Numbered from the stretch's first letter, positions 1-10,734 are shown. The stretch is DNA of 64,000 nucleotides from Nocardioides iriomotensis (GCF_004168035.1 NZ_SDPU01000022.1:278819-342818); one strand, 5' to 3'. Numbers and translations: made by a program. The notes: generated by a model from the letters alone, not told the origin.

Positions 1-89
1 CCGGTCTGCACGATGACCGGTAGACCCTAACCGAAGCCCCGGACGGGCCCCGCATCGAGGAGGTCACATCCCGGTCACGGCGTCGTGCG

Positions 90-1322
90 TCAGAGGCGAC
101 GGGTGCGCTTCGTCCACAGGAACTCGAAGTGCCGGGCGTAGTCCTCGTGCGCCTTCTGGCGCGGGATCATGATCGTGACCTCGTCGTTCACCTCGGACTT
201 GTCCGACCAGTTCTCCGAGCCGGTCCACACCACCCGCATGGGCACGCCGGCGTAGGTCCCGTTGAGCGTCATCCACTTCTCGTGGGTGAAGTGCTCCCAG
301 GGCGTGTCGTCGAAGCCGGTCTCCTTGTCCTTGTCGGTGTCGAGGTCCGCGCTGCGCATGGCGACGCCGCCGCGCCGCAGGATCCGCTTCACGACGGTGC
401 CGGCCCCGCTGAGGATCGCCCGCACCTCGCAGCCGGCCCGGTCGAGCTGGGCGGCCTTCTGCGCGAGGTACTGGCCGCGCACGCCGACCCAGGCGTACAT
501 CATCACGCGGATCACGGTGTGGCCGTTCTTGCCGTAGCCCGGCTGGGCGGCGCAGTCGACCTGGTTCAGCCGCAGCCAGATCGGGTCGTTCTCCTTCTGG
601 ATGCGCGGCACGATCGCGCCGAACTCCGAGACCAGGTTGCCGTCGACGACGACCACGTGCGGCTCGGCGACCGGGATGTCCTGCGCGAGCTGGTTGTGGA
701 TCATGCTGTACGCCTGGTATGTCGTCGGCTTGTCCACCATCGTGAACAGGTCGTTCCAGTGCGTGCGCGCGGCGAACCCGGTCAGGTTCGTCGAGCCCAC
801 CATCACGACGTTGCGCGCGGAGCCGGTCTGCGAGAACAGCAGGAACTTCATGTGCTGGTTGCCCAGCGGCCGGTTCAGCCGGCAGGCGCCCGCGCAGATC
901 CGGACGAAGCTCGGGTACGCCCACGGCTGCGCGAACTTCTCGGGGTCCCGGGGGTTGCAGCCGTCGTCGAAGCGCGGCGCCATGCTGGTGCCGAACTGCT
1001 TGCGCATCGTCCGGGTCTGGCCCGACGTCCAGTTGTCGTTGAGCACGATCTGGATGGCCACCTTGCGCTTGCACGCGGCGAGCAGCGACTTGGTGACGTC
1101 CGGCCGGTCGAGGGAGTACATCGCGATCCGGATCAGGGAGTGCTTCGGGGACTTGTTGATCGCCTTGATGATGTGCTTCATCGTGCGGTCCTGGGCCTCG
1201 CGCTGGCCCATCGGGTCGTTGAACATCGCCCCTGTGGGCGGCTCCCACGCGTTGGCAGCGGACAGCGTCCCGCCACCGACGAGCACGACCGCCGTCAGGA
1301 CGACGGCAAGCAGCTTCTTCAC
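90..1322 (-). CDS. Secreted phospholipase D-like (HKD) protein
   Basis: Predicted 410-aa exported protein of the phospholipase D superfamily. It starts at a GTG preceded by a GGGGGA ribosome-binding site. A Lys-Lys plus hydrophobic signal peptide ends near residue 25 (Ala-Asn-Ala). The first HKD-type half has His157 and Lys159 followed by GSTNLT; the second has His347 and Lys349 followed by TGSENWS. The superfamily cleaves phosphodiester bonds in lipids or nucleic acids; the substrate cannot be read from sequence. The motifs are degenerate because the distal Asp of HxKxxxxD is not obvious, so activity is less certain than family membership. Divergent from dxs. Confidence 0.8.
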   Translation of the reverse strand: MKKLLAVVLTAVVLVGGGTLSAANAWEPPTGAMFNDPMGQREAQDRTMKHIIKAINKSPKHSLIRIAMYSLDRPDVTKSLLAACKRKVAIQIVLNDNWTSGQTRTMRKQFGTSMAPRFDDGCNPRDPEKFAQPWAYPSFVRICAGACRLNRPLGNQHMKFLLFSQTGSARNVVMVGSTNLTGFAARTHWNDLFTMVDKPTTYQAYSMIHNQLAQDIPVAEPHVVVVDGNLVSEFGAIVPRIQKENDPIWLRLNQVDCAAQPGYGKNGHTVIRVMMYAWVGVRGQYLAQKAAQLDRAGCEVRAILSGAGTVVKRILRRGGVAMRSADLDTDKDKETGFDDTPWEHFTHEKWMTLNGTYAGVPMRVVWTGSENWSDKSEVNDEVTIMIPRQKAHEDYARHFEFLWTKRTRRL

Positions 1323-1552
1323 GAAAGATCCCCCAGGAGCACGGTCAGCCAGAGCGGCACGGTTCAGCACCGGAACAAAGTAAAGGGTTTGCGCCCGGTT
1401 CGCGCGGAAATGCGCAAGACCCGCGTGTGACGTACCTGTCGCCGCGGCTCGAGAGCACCCCGGCGGCCTCGGCGGGTACGGCGGCCGCGAAGCACCCGTA
1501 GACTCGAACGCCGTACGACACCCTGACGCCCGACTCCCCGGGAGGCCCTCGG

Positions 1553-3451
1553 ATGGGACAGCTGGACCGGATCTCCGGCCCACGTGACCTGCGCGACCTC
1601 GACGACGCCGAGCTCGACGAGCTGGCGAGCGAGATCCGCGACCGTCTGGTCACCACCTGCTCCCCGCGCGGCGGCCACCTCGGCCCCAACCTCGGCGTCG
1701 TCGAGCTCACCCTCGCGATCCACCGGGTGTTCGACTCCCCGCACGACCGCGTCCTCTTCGACACCGGCCACCAGGCCTACGTGCACAAGATGGTCACCGG
1801 TCGCGCCGGCCGGTTCGACACGCTGCGCACCGAGGGCGGCCTGTCCGGCTACCCGAGCCAGGCGGAGTCCGAGCACGACATCGTCGAGAACTCCCACGCC
1901 TCCACGGCGTTGTCCTACGCCGACGGCCTGGCCAAGGCGTACGCCATCCGCGGGGAGGACCGCTACGTCGTCGCCGTCGTCGGCGACGGCGCCCTGACGG
2001 GCGGGATGTCGTGGGAGGCCCTCAACAACATCGCCGCGGACGACACCCGCAAGCTCGTCATCGTCGTCAACGACAACGGTCGCTCCTACACCCCGACCGT
2101 CGGCGGTCTCGCCAAGCACCTCGCGACGCTGCGCACCAGCCCGCGCTACGAGCAGCTGCTCGACCTCGTGAAGAGGCGGCTGAACGGCGTCCGCGGCGTC
2201 GGCCCTGCGGTGTACGACGCCCTCCACGCGGTGAAGAAGGGCATGAAGGACGCGCTCGCGCCGCAGGGCCTGTTCGAGGACCTCGGCCTCAAGTACGTCG
2301 GCCCGATCGACGGCCACGACCGCGAGGCCGTCGAGCAGGCGCTCACCCAGGCGAGGCGGTTCGGCGGCCCGGTGATCGTGCACGCCATGACCCGCAAGGG
2401 CTTCGGCTACGACGCCGCGGAGCGGCACGAGGCCGACCAGTTCCACTCGCCCGGGCCGTTCAACGTCGAGACGGGCGAGGAGTCGCCCAAGGGCCGGATC
2501 TGGACGGACGTGTTCGCCGACGAGATGGTCGAGCTCGGCCGCGAGCGCGAGGACGTCGTCGCGATCACCGCGGCGATGCTGCACCCGGTCGGGCTGCACA
2601 AGTTCGCCGCGCAGCACCCCGAGCGCACCTTCGACGTGGGCATCGCCGAGCAGCACGCCGCCACCTCGGCCGCCGGCCTCGCCCTCGGCGGGCTGCACCC
2701 GGTGGTCGCGGTCTACGCGACGTTCCTCAACCGGGCCTTCGACCAGGTGCTGATGGACGTCGCGCTGCACAGGTGCGGCGTCACGTTCGTGCTGGACCGC
2801 GCCGGCGTCACCGGCGACGACGGCGCCAGCCACAACGGCATGTGGGACATGTCGGTGCTCCAGGTCGTCCCCGGCCTGCGGATCGCGGCCCCGCGCGACG
2901 CCACCCGGCTGCGCGAGGAGCTGCGCGAGGCGGTCCAGGTCGACGACGCTCCGACCGTCGTCCGGTTCCCCAAGGGACCGCCCAACGACGACGTGCCCGC
3001 GATCGACCGGGTCGGCGGCTGCGACGTCCTCGTCCGCAGGGGCGCCAAGGACGTGCTGGTCGTCGGGGTCGGCTCGATGGCGGCCACCTCGGTCGAGGTG
3101 GCCGAGCGGCTCGGCGACCAGGGCCTCGGCGTCACGGTCGTGGACCCCCGCTGGGTGAAGCCGGTCGACCCGGCGCTCGTCGACCTCGCGCGCGAGCACC
3201 GGCTCGTCGTGTGCGTCGAGGACAACGGCGTCGTGGGGGGCGTGGGCTCGGTCCTGCTGCAGACGCTCAACGAGCAGGGCGTCACCACGCCGGTGCGGCT
3301 GTTCGGCATCCCGCAGCGCTTCCTCGAGCACGCCAAGCGCGCCGCGATCCTCGAGCAGACCGGGCTCACCGCGCAGTCGATCGCCCGCTCACTGATCGAG
3401 CAGCTCGCCGAGGGAGTGGACCGGTCCACGCGGGTTGGCTCGTCAAAGTAA
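1553..3451 (+). CDS. dxs: 1-deoxy-D-xylulose-5-phosphate synthase
   Basis: Thiamine-diphosphate enzyme that condenses pyruvate with glyceraldehyde 3-phosphate, the first step of the MEP isoprenoid pathway. The 632-aa length is normal for the family. It shows the TPP-binding [16 protein letters not shown] segment, the early [11 protein letters not shown] and [12 protein letters not shown] motifs, and the transketolase pyrimidine-binding region around [15 protein letters not shown]. The ATG follows a GGGAGG ribosome-binding site. The 230-base gap upstream, shared with the divergent PLD gene, holds the promoters; a TAGACT hexamer near 1499 is a possible -10 box. The permease follows 24 bases later and may be cotranscribed. 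Confidence 0.97.
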   Translation: MGQLDRISGPRDLRDLDDAELDELASEIRDRLVTTCSPRGGHLGPNLGVVELTLAIHRVFDSPHDRVLFDTGHQAYVHKMVTGRAGRFDTLRTEGGLSGYPSQAESEHDIVENSHASTALSYADGLAKAYAIRGEDRYVVAVVGDGALTGGMSWEALNNIAADDTRKLVIVVNDNGRSYTPTVGGLAKHLATLRTSPRYEQLLDLVKRRLNGVRGVGPAVYDALHAVKKGMKDALAPQGLFEDLGLKYVGPIDGHDREAVEQALTQARRFGGPVIVHAMTRKGFGYDAAERHEADQFHSPGPFNVETGEESPKGRIWTDVFADEMVELGREREDVVAITAAMLHPVGLHKFAAQHPERTFDVGIAEQHAATSAAGLALGGLHPVVAVYATFLNRAFDQVLMDVALHRCGVTFVLDRAGVTGDDGASHNGMWDMSVLQVVPGLRIAAPRDATRLREELREAVQVDDAPTVVRFPKGPPNDDVPAIDRVGGCDVLVRRGAKDVLVVGVGSMAATSVEVAERLGDQGLGVTVVDPRWVKPVDPALVDLAREHRLVVCVEDNGVVGGVGSVLLQTLNEQGVTTPVRLFGIPQRFLEHAKRAAILEQTGLTAQSIARSLIEQLAEGVDRSTRVGSSK

Positions 3452-3475
3452 AGGTCACGTGGGAAGGTTCGACGC

Positions 3476-4978
3476 ATGAGCGTGTTCCGCACGAAGTCCG
3501 TCGAGCAGTCCATCGCCGACACCGACGAGCCCGACCACAGCCTCCGCAAGAGCCTCGGCGCTCTCGACCTCATCGTCTTCGGAGTCGGCGTCATCATCGG
3601 CGCCGGCATCTTCGTGCTCACGGGCACGGTCGCCGCGTCCAACTCCGGCCCCGCGATCGCGCTCTCGTTCGTGATCGCCGGCGTCGCCTGCGCGCTCGCG
3701 GCGCTCTGCTACGCGGAGTTCGCCTCGACCGTGCCGGTCGCGGGCAGCGCCTACACCTTCTCGTACGCGACGTTCGGCGAGCTGGTCGCCTGGATCATCG
3801 GGTGGGACCTGGCCCTGGAGTTCACGATCGGCTCGGCCGCGCTGGCCACCGGGTTCTCCGGCTACCTGCAGAAGCTGCTGGCAGGCACACCGTTCGAGGT
3901 CCCGACCGCGCTGGCGTCGGCCGAGGACGGACTGGTCAACCTCCCGGCCGTCGTGATCTCGCTGCTGGTCATGCTCGTGCTGATCCTCGGCATCAAGCTC
4001 TCCAGCCGCATCAACCAGGTCGTCGTGGCGATCAAGCTCGTCGTCGTGGCGGCCGTCATCGTCGTCGGCGCCGCGCACGTGCAGGTCTCCAACTACTCGC
4101 CGTTCATCCCGCCGTCGAAGCCCGCCGAGGAGTCCTCCGGTGGCTGGACGTCGCTGCCGCTCATCACGACGCTGCTCGGGCTGGAGCCGGCCGTCTACGG
4201 CATCGCCGGCGTGATCGCCGGTGCGGCGGTGGTGTTCTTCGCGTTCATCGGCTTCGACGTCGTGGCCACCACGGCCGAGGAGGCCCGCAACCCGCAGAAG
4301 GACGTGCCGATCGGCATCCTCGGGTCGCTCGCCATCGTGACGTTCCTCTACATGGCGGTCAGCCTGGTGATCACCGGCATGCAGAGCTACACCGAGATCG
4401 ACCCCAACGACGCGGCGCCCGTCGCGACCGCGTTCGAGTCGGTCGGGATCGACTGGATGGGCACCCTCGTCTCGGTCGGTGCCTGCATCGGTCTCACCGT
4501 CGTGGTGATGATCCTGATGCTGGGCCAGACCCGCGTCGCCTTCGCGATGTCGCGGGACGGCCTGCTGCCGTCCTCGCTGTCGAAGGTGCACCCTAAGTAC
4601 GGCACGCCGGCCCGGATGACCGCCATCACGGGCGTCGCGGTCGCCGTGATCTCCGGCTTCGTCGGGCTGGAGACGCTGGCCCACCTGGTCAGCATTGGCA
4701 CGCTGTTCGCGTTCGTGCTGGTCAGCGTCGGCGTCCTCGTGCTCCGGCGCACCCGTCCCGACCTGCCGCGGTCGTTCCGCACCCCGGCCGCCCCGCTGGT
4801 CGCGCTGCTCTCGGTCGTGATGTGCGTCTACCTGATGCTGAACCTCACGGGCGAGACGTGGGTGCGGTTCCTCATCTGGATGGTCATCGGGTTCGTCGTC
4901 TACTTCGGCTACAGCCGCCGCCACAGCCGCCTGGGTGAACGCCAGGCGGCCGGGGCCGAGCAGCCGCGGGGAACCTAG
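3476..4978 (+). CDS. APC-family amino acid permease (cationic amino acid transporter-like)
   Basis: Integral membrane amino-acid transporter of 500 aa with about 12-14 hydrophobic segments. The first transmembrane helix carries the APC substrate-site signature GVIIGAGIFVLTG, and the next helices have the AEFASTVPVAGSAY motif typical of the CAT/YfnA branch. The segment FIGFDVVATTAEEARNPQ is another family hallmark. The large polar loop typical of eukaryotic CATs is absent. It lies 24 bases after dxs, with no clear functional link. Substrate is probably a cationic or broad-range amino acid by family analogy. Confidence 0.93.
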   Translation: MSVFRTKSVEQSIADTDEPDHSLRKSLGALDLIVFGVGVIIGAGIFVLTGTVAASNSGPAIALSFVIAGVACALAALCYAEFASTVPVAGSAYTFSYATFGELVAWIIGWDLALEFTIGSAALATGFSGYLQKLLAGTPFEVPTALASAEDGLVNLPAVVISLLVMLVLILGIKLSSRINQVVVAIKLVVVAAVIVVGAAHVQVSNYSPFIPPSKPAEESSGGWTSLPLITTLLGLEPAVYGIAGVIAGAAVVFFAFIGFDVVATTAEEARNPQKDVPIGILGSLAIVTFLYMAVSLVITGMQSYTEIDPNDAAPVATAFESVGIDWMGTLVSVGACIGLTVVVMILMLGQTRVAFAMSRDGLLPSSLSKVHPKYGTPARMTAITGVAVAVISGFVGLETLAHLVSIGTLFAFVLVSVGVLVLRRTRPDLPRSFRTPAAPLVALLSVVMCVYLMLNLTGETWVRFLIWMVIGFVVYFGYSRRHSRLGERQAAGAEQPRGT

Positions 4979-5003
4979 CGGCACATCCGGCGAGGGAGGG
5001 GCG

Positions 5004-5471
5004 ATGGCGCTCGAGCGCTTCACTCGATGGCTCTATCGCAACGGCCGACCGAACATCCTGGCGCGGGCCCTCAACGCCGTGTGGGCGCGTGTCTTCGCGA
5101 CCGGCCGGACGCCCTGGCCGGTCGCGACCCTGGAGGTCCTGGGCCGCACGTCCGGCAGGCCGGTCAGGCTGCCGGTCGTCGTCGCCGACCTCGACGGCGA
5201 GCGGTACCTCGTGTCCATGCTGGGCGAGAACACCAACTGGGTCCGCAACGTCCGCGCTGCCGGCCACCGGGCCGTGCTGCTCCACGGTCGCCGCACGGAC
5301 GTCCGCCTCGACGAGGTTCCGATTGAGGAGCGCGCGCCGATCATCAAGCGCTACTGCGAGGTCGCCACGAGTGGGCGGGTGCACATCCCCGTCGACCCCC
5401 GCGCACCCGTCTCGGAGTTCGAGGAGATCGCGCCCCGCTACCCGGTCTTCCGCGTGGTCCCCCTGAGCTGA
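5004..5471 (+). CDS. DDN-type nitroreductase / deazaflavin-dependent oxidoreductase family protein
   Basis: 155-aa protein of the DDN (split beta-barrel, DUF385) family, whose mycobacterial members use F420H2. The family pattern is visible in LEVLGRTSGRPVRLPVVV, then GERYLVSMLGENTNWVRNVRAAG and a C-terminal PVFRVVPLS. The ATG is chosen because a GAGGGAGG ribosome-binding site sits five bases upstream; an in-frame extension to 4935 would overlap the permease. Substrate unknown. Convergent with the aldo/keto reductase. Confidence 0.85.
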   Translation: MALERFTRWLYRNGRPNILARALNAVWARVFATGRTPWPVATLEVLGRTSGRPVRLPVVVADLDGERYLVSMLGENTNWVRNVRAAGHRAVLLHGRRTDVRLDEVPIEERAPIIKRYCEVATSGRVHIPVDPRAPVSEFEEIAPRYPVFRVVPLS

Positions 5472-5539
5472 GCGGGGGGCGTCGGCATCCGACCGCCGCA
5501 GCAGGGGCGACCACGTCGGACCCCTCGGCCCGAGCCTCG

Positions 5540-6574
<1,035 letters not shown>

Positions 6575-6580
6575 CGTGCC

Positions 6581-6603
6581 CCTTCGAGCGCGCTCTAAGT
6601 CAA
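6581..6603 (-). promoter_or_regulatory. Predicted MerR-type operator/promoter in front of the aldo/keto reductase
   Basis: On the minus strand this reads TTGACTTAGAGCGCGCTCGAAGG, containing an inverted GAGCGC/GCGCTC core behind a TTGACT -35-like hexamer. A near-identical element lies in front of the merR gene at 7020-7044. MerR regulators bind inverted repeats between -35 and -10 boxes. The site overlaps the merR stop codon and ends just before the reductase start. Confidence 0.7.
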
Positions 6604-7005
6604 CCCGGCCTGGCCGATCTGCTCGAGCCGGTCGACGTAGATCCCGATCTTGCGGTCGATCGCGCCCAGGTGCTCCTGGGTCTGCGCGAGCTGGGCGAGC
6701 ACCCGCTGCCGGTGGTCGCGCAGCAGGGTGAGCCGCTCGACCTCGTTGCCGTCACCCTCGCGGACCAGTGCGGCGTACCGCCGCACGTCGCGGATCGGCA
6801 TGCCCGTCGCGCGGAGCCGGGTGATCAGGTCGATCCAGGTGAGGTCCCGGTCGGTGTAGCGGCGGTGGCCGCTGGCCGACCGGCCGACCTCGCGGAGCAT
6901 CAGTCCGTCGCGCTCGTAGTAGCGGAGGGTGTGCGCGGTCAGCCCGGTCAGCTCGGCGGTCTCGGCGATGGAGTAGGTGCGCGGGGCGGTGTCGACGGAG
7001 CTCAC
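6595..7005 (-). CDS. MerR-family transcriptional regulator
   Basis: 136-aa DNA-binding regulator. The N-terminal winged-helix has the MerR signature [20 protein letters not shown] followed by ERDGLM and [11 protein letters not shown] (about residues 11-55), then a long dimerisation helix rich in Arg, Leu and Glu. There is no metal-binding cysteine set, so it is an organic-ligand or stress-responsive MerR rather than a metal sensor. It is 20 bases upstream of an aldo/keto reductase, a common actinobacterial pair. Two matching operators, one before each gene, predict autoregulation plus independent control of the reductase. Confidence 0.95.
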   Translation of the reverse strand: MSSVDTAPRTYSIAETAELTGLTAHTLRYYERDGLMLREVGRSASGHRRYTDRDLTWIDLITRLRATGMPIRDVRRYAALVREGDGNEVERLTLLRDHRQRVLAQLAQTQEHLGAIDRKIGIYVDRLEQIGQAGLT

Positions 7006-7019
7006 CGCACCATCCTCAC

Positions 7020-7044
7020 CCTTGGAGTGCGCTCGAAGTCAAGG
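7020..7044 (-). promoter_or_regulatory. Predicted MerR autoregulatory operator/promoter
   Basis: Minus strand CCTTGACTTCGAGCGC followed by ACTCCAAGG, bounded by a CCTTG/CAAGG inverted repeat and containing TTGACT as a -35 box. It lies 15 bases before the merR ATG and matches the element at 6581-6603 at most positions. Confidence 0.7.
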
Positions 7045-8178
7045 TCAGTCGAGCGGTTCGCCCACCGGCAGCGCGAACGACCCCTCGGCGATCTCCTCCG
7101 ACGCCTCCGTCGTACAGCCGCCCCCGACGTCGCAGGTCATCAGGTCGGCCGGGTAGGGGCCGTCGCCCTCGATGCTCGTGAGGCCGTAGACCATCAGCGT
7201 GTCGTCGTCCACCCAGGCGTAGCCGACGGCGTAGGGGTAGGAGCCCAGGCCGGGGGACAGGTCCTCCCCGGTCCGGGTGTCGTGCACCGCGATGAAGTCG
7301 TCGTTCTCGGAGGCCAGGTAGCGCCCGTCGGGCGAGAGCACACCGTGGCTCGCCGCCGAGAGGATCCGTGCGTCGGGCTCGATCGTGTCTCCGACAGCCA
7401 GCCCCCACGCGTCGCCGCGCTGGACGTAGTAGGCGATCCGCCCGGCCGCCACGTCGACGATGTCCGTGATCGCGGGGTCCGCCTTGGTGGCCGGGTCCTC
7501 GAACGGCTCCTGGACCCAGAGGGTGCTCGCCCCACCGCCGCCGAGGTCCTGTCGCACGAACGTGTCGCCCTGCTTCCAGTACGCCGCCGTACCGTCGAGA
7601 CCCATCACCCGCTCCGTCTCCCAGCGGTTGTCGTCGGGGTCGGCGTCGACCCGGGTGACGACCTCGTCCGCCGCGGTGTCGTAGACGACGTACGCCGGGG
7701 ACCGGCCGTCCTCCCGCGGCGTCGTCCAGGCGACCAAGGGGCCGCTGTCGTCGGCGACGAGGTAGCCGCCGTCGGCCCGCCCGATCTCGCGGTTGTTGCT
7801 GCCGTCGAACAGCCGGACGGTCCCGTCCGGCGAGGTCCACACGAAACCGTCGTCGGTCTGCAGATAGGAGCGCACCGTGCGGCCCATGTCGAACGTCTGC
7901 CCGCCCCAGTGGATCGTCGACCCCTGGGCCCAGGACAGCTCGCGTGCCGCGAACGGGTTCGTGGCGGGGGCGAGTGCCGGGTCGTCGCCCAGCAGCCGGG
8001 GGACGGCGAGCCCGGTGACGGCCACGGTGGCGGCCACGGCCGCGGCGGCCAGGCCGGCCAGTGTCCGGCCGCGGCGGACTCGTCGGTCGCCCCCGGCGAT
8101 GATCGCGTCGACGTCGAGCTGCGGTGTGCCGGCGCGCTCGGCGCGCTCGTGCATCACGTCGTTCAGCAGACCGGTCAT
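7045..8178 (-). CDS. Membrane-anchored protein cotranscribed with SigE-type sigma factor
   Basis: 377-aa protein of unknown specific function. A cytoplasmic N-terminus of about 40 residues is followed by one Ala/Val-rich transmembrane helix (roughly residues 38-60) and a large extracytoplasmic part. That part repeats short beta-rich blades containing DG, PDGRYLAS and similar, suggesting a beta-propeller or WD40-like fold. The ATG overlaps the sigma-factor stop codon (ATGA), so the two are translationally coupled. This arrangement is usual for SigE-family units, where the partner may act as anti-sigma or sensor; no zinc anti-sigma motif is visible, so that role is inference only. Confidence 0.8.
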   Translation of the reverse strand: MTGLLNDVMHERAERAGTPQLDVDAIIAGGDRRVRRGRTLAGLAAAAVAATVAVTGLAVPRLLGDDPALAPATNPFAARELSWAQGSTIHWGGQTFDMGRTVRSYLQTDDGFVWTSPDGTVRLFDGSNNREIGRADGGYLVADDSGPLVAWTTPREDGRSPAYVVYDTAADEVVTRVDADPDDNRWETERVMGLDGTAAYWKQGDTFVRQDLGGGGASTLWVQEPFEDPATKADPAITDIVDVAAGRIAYYVQRGDAWGLAVGDTIEPDARILSAASHGVLSPDGRYLASENDDFIAVHDTRTGEDLSPGLGSYPYAVGYAWVDDDTLMVYGLTSIEGDGPYPADLMTCDVGGGCTTEASEEIAEGSFALPVGEPLD

Positions 8179-8714
8179 CGGGTCACCACCAGGGCGTCGA
8201 GGGGGAGGGGCTCGGACGTGCTGCCGAGCCGGGTGCGAAGGGTCTTGAGGGCCGTCGAGACCTGGCTCTTGACGGTGCCGACCGCGCAGCCCATGGCCGC
8301 GGCGGTCTGTGCCTCGGTGAGGTCCTCGTAGTAGCGGAGCACGACGGCGGCGCGCTGGCGGGCCGGCAGCTGCTGCAGCGCCGCCCACACCCACGCGCGG
8401 GTGTCGTTGTCGCCGATGGGGTCGCCGTGGGCGGCGCGGTCGGGGAGTGTCTCGTGCGGCTGCTCGTGCCACGACCGCTTGCGCCGCCACGAGATGGCGG
8501 TGGTCGTGATCGCCTTGCGCGTGTAGGCCTCGGCGTTCGCGACCTCGCGCAGCCGCGGCCACGCGACGTACGTCTTGGTCAGCGCCTCCTGGAGCAGGTC
8601 CTGGGCCAGCGCGTGCTCGCCGACCATGAGGTAGGCCGTGCGGTGCAGCGCCGCGGACCGTGCCGCGACGAACTCGGCGAAGGCGTCGCGCCGCCCGGCG
8701 TCTCGCGCTGGCAT
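8175..8714 (-). CDS. RNA polymerase sigma factor, SigE family (ECF)
   Basis: 179-aa ECF-type sigma factor. Region 2 spans about residues 10-75 with AYLMVGEHALAQDLLQEAL and the KTYVAWPRLREVANAEAY segment. Region 4 near residues 115-165 has LPARQRAAVVLRYYEDLTEA followed by the helix-turn-helix MGCAVGTVKSQVSTALKTLR. The ATG start (GGGGGA upstream) avoids a longer frame with a non-sigma N-terminus. It overlaps the downstream membrane-protein gene by four bases. The divergent neighbour is a histidine kinase, with a 140-base shared promoter gap. Confidence 0.93.
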   Translation of the reverse strand: MPARDAGRRDAFAEFVAARSAALHRTAYLMVGEHALAQDLLQEALTKTYVAWPRLREVANAEAYTRKAITTTAISWRRKRSWHEQPHETLPDRAAHGDPIGDNDTRAWVWAALQQLPARQRAAVVLRYYEDLTEAQTAAAMGCAVGTVKSQVSTALKTLRTRLGSTSEPLPLDALVVTR

Positions 8715-8854
8715 CCGTCCCCCTGTTCCCCGGGTCGCCCGTCGACCCGCCTGCACCCTAGACGCGGTGGGACCGCCGAATGGTTCGGACGACGCGGACG
8801 ATCTCTGTCGCAAGACCGATGTGCGCGGCGCCGTGCTGACCTACCGTCGTCCCC

Positions 8855-10051
8855 GTGACCGTCACGGCCAGCCCGCGTACCGCCCCCGGAGCCCTCCCGG
8901 TGCGGCGGTGGAACGCGCCGCCGCGGCTCGACATCGCGATCGCCGCGGCCTTCGTCGTGCTGACGCTCGCGGAGGCCTTCTACAACGACAGCATCGAGAG
9001 CCCGCTCCTGCACGTCCTCGTCGCCGGCGGCGCGATGGCGGCGGTGGCCTGGCGCCGGGTGTTCCCGATCCCGGTCGCCGTGATCGCCGTGGTGGCGAAC
9101 ATCATCATCAACCCCGACTCGCAGTTCTCGACGCTGCTGTGCCTGGTGCTGCTGTCGTACACGATCGGCGTGGAGACCGTCCCGCCGAGGAGCTACGTCG
9201 GGCTGCTCATCATCTTCACGCCGTTCATGACCGCGATGATCCTCAAGGGCCTGGTGCCGAGCGACATCGCGGCCGCGTTGGTGTTCCTGATCGGCCCGTG
9301 GTCGGTCGGCACCGCCGTACGACAGCGCTCGGCCAAGGCCGCCGAGGCGATCGCCCGCGCCGAGCTGCTCGAGCGCGACCGCGAGCTCGCCGAGGAGCGC
9401 GCGGCGGTCGAGGAGCGCACCCGGATCGCCCGCGAGCTGCACGACATCGTGTCGCACTCGATCAGCGTCGTGACCATCCAGACCCAGGCCGTGCGCCGCC
9501 GGCTCGGGCCCGACCACGCCGCCGAGGCCGCCGACCTGGCCGCGGTCGAGGCGACCGCCCGGGAGGCGCTGGTCGAGATGCGCCGGCTGTTCGGCGTGCT
9601 GCGTGCCGAGGGCGAGGCTGTCTCGCTCACCCCGCAGCCCGGGCTCGACCAGCTCCAGCGCCTCGTCGACCAGGCCCGCACGGACACCCTTGCCGTCGAG
9701 CTCGTCGTCGAGGGCGACCCCGTCGACCTGCCGCAGGGCGCCGACCTCACGGCGTACCGGATCGCCCAGGAGGGCCTGACCAACGCGCTCCGGCACGCGC
9801 ACCCGACCCGCGTCACCGTGCGGGTGGCGTACCGGCCGGACGCGCTCGTGGTGGAGGTCGAGGACGACGGCCAGGGTGTCGCGACCTCGACCGCCGACGG
9901 GCACACGCCCGGCCACGGCCTCGTCGGCGTGCGCGAGCGGGTGGCGCTGTACGACGGCACTGTCGACATGTCCCCACGTCCCGGCGGCGGCACGCGGCTG
10001 CGCGCCCGGCTCCCGCTGAACCTCTCACCCACCGGCAAGGAGAAGGCATGA
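8855..10051 (+). CDS. Sensor histidine kinase (HisKA_3 type)
   Basis: 398-aa sensor kinase. The N-terminal ~150 residues carry several transmembrane helices. The dimerisation/phosphoacceptor helix contains ERTRIARELHDIVSHSISVV, with His in ELHD the phosphorylation site typical of NarX/DesK-like kinases. The ATPase domain has VEVEDDGQGV and GHGLVGVRERVALYDG. Start is GTG. Its stop overlaps the ATG of the response regulator (ATGA). The short extracytoplasmic loops suggest a membrane or intramembrane stimulus, but the signal is unknown. Confidence 0.95.
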   Translation: MTVTASPRTAPGALPVRRWNAPPRLDIAIAAAFVVLTLAEAFYNDSIESPLLHVLVAGGAMAAVAWRRVFPIPVAVIAVVANIIINPDSQFSTLLCLVLLSYTIGVETVPPRSYVGLLIIFTPFMTAMILKGLVPSDIAAALVFLIGPWSVGTAVRQRSAKAAEAIARAELLERDRELAEERAAVEERTRIARELHDIVSHSISVVTIQTQAVRRRLGPDHAAEAADLAAVEATAREALVEMRRLFGVLRAEGEAVSLTPQPGLDQLQRLVDQARTDTLAVELVVEGDPVDLPQGADLTAYRIAQEGLTNALRHAHPTRVTVRVAYRPDALVVEVEDDGQGVATSTADGHTPGHGLVGVRERVALYDGTVDMSPRPGGGTRLRARLPLNLSPTGKEKA

Positions 10052-10734
10052 CCTCGCTCGTGATCGTCGACGACCAGGGCATGGTGCGGGCCGGGTTCCG
10101 CTCCCTGCTCGACAGCGAGCCCGACCTGGAGGTCGTGGGGGAGGCGTCCGACGGCGAGCAGGGTGTCTCGGTGGTGCGCCGGCTGCGGCCCGATGTGACG
10201 CTCATGGACATCCGGATGCCGGTCCTCGACGGGCTGGCCGCCACCCGGCAGATCGTCGAGGCGGGGCTGCCGACCAAGGTGCTCGTGCTGACCACGTTCG
10301 ACCTCGACGAGTACGTCTTCGAGGCGCTGCGGGCCGGCGCCTCCGGCTTCCTGCTCAAGGACGCCCCCGCCGAGGAGCTCGCCGCCGCCATCCGCACCGT
10401 CGCCGCCGGCGACTCGCTGCTCGCGCCCGGCGTGACGCGGCGCGTGATCGACGCGTTCGTGCGCCGCGCCGCGCCCGCGACGCCCGGCCCGGACGCGCGA
10501 CTGTCGCTGCTCACGCCGCGCGAGGTCGAGGTGCTCGGGCTGCTCGCCCGCGGCCTGTCGAACCTGGACATCGCCGAGCGGCTGTTCGTCTCCGAGGGGA
10601 CCACCAAGACGCACGTCAGCAACGTGCTCGCCAAGCTCGGCCTGCGCGACCGCGTCCAGGCGGTGATCTTCGCCTACGAGAACGGCGTCGTGGTCGCCGG
10701 CGAGCGCACCGCCGCAGATCCGTCGTACGGCTGA
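10048..10734 (+). CDS. NarL/LuxR-family response regulator
   Basis: 228-aa two-component regulator, partner of the overlapping kinase. The receiver domain (residues 1-120) has the acidic pair in VIVDDQ, the phosphoacceptor Asp in VTLMDIRMP, and the switch Lys in LLKDAPAEEL. The C-terminal LuxR-type HTH (about 155-215) contains LTPREVEVLGLLARGLSN and VSEGTTKTHVSNVLAKLGL. A decamer, GATCTCTGTC, occurs in front of the kinase gene (8800-8809) and again in front of the next membrane-protein gene (10739-10748), and is a candidate binding element. Confidence 0.96.
   Translation: MTSLVIVDDQGMVRAGFRSLLDSEPDLEVVGEASDGEQGVSVVRRLRPDVTLMDIRMPVLDGLAATRQIVEAGLPTKVLVLTTFDLDEYVFEALRAGASGFLLKDAPAEELAAAIRTVAAGDSLLAPGVTRRVIDAFVRRAAPATPGPDARLSLLTPREVEVLGLLARGLSNLDIAERLFVSEGTTKTHVSNVLAKLGLRDRVQAVIFAYENGVVVAGERTAADPSYG

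Noticed and set aside
1..89. Possible gene or terminator at the left edge
   Set aside because: Only a weak CCGGT/ACCGG dyad and no start or stop pattern supporting a partial gene; I see nothing I can defend here.
5481..5493. GTCGGCATCCGAC hairpin between the DDN and aldo/keto reductase genes
   Set aside because: Five-base arms are expected by chance at this GC content; too weak to call a terminator.
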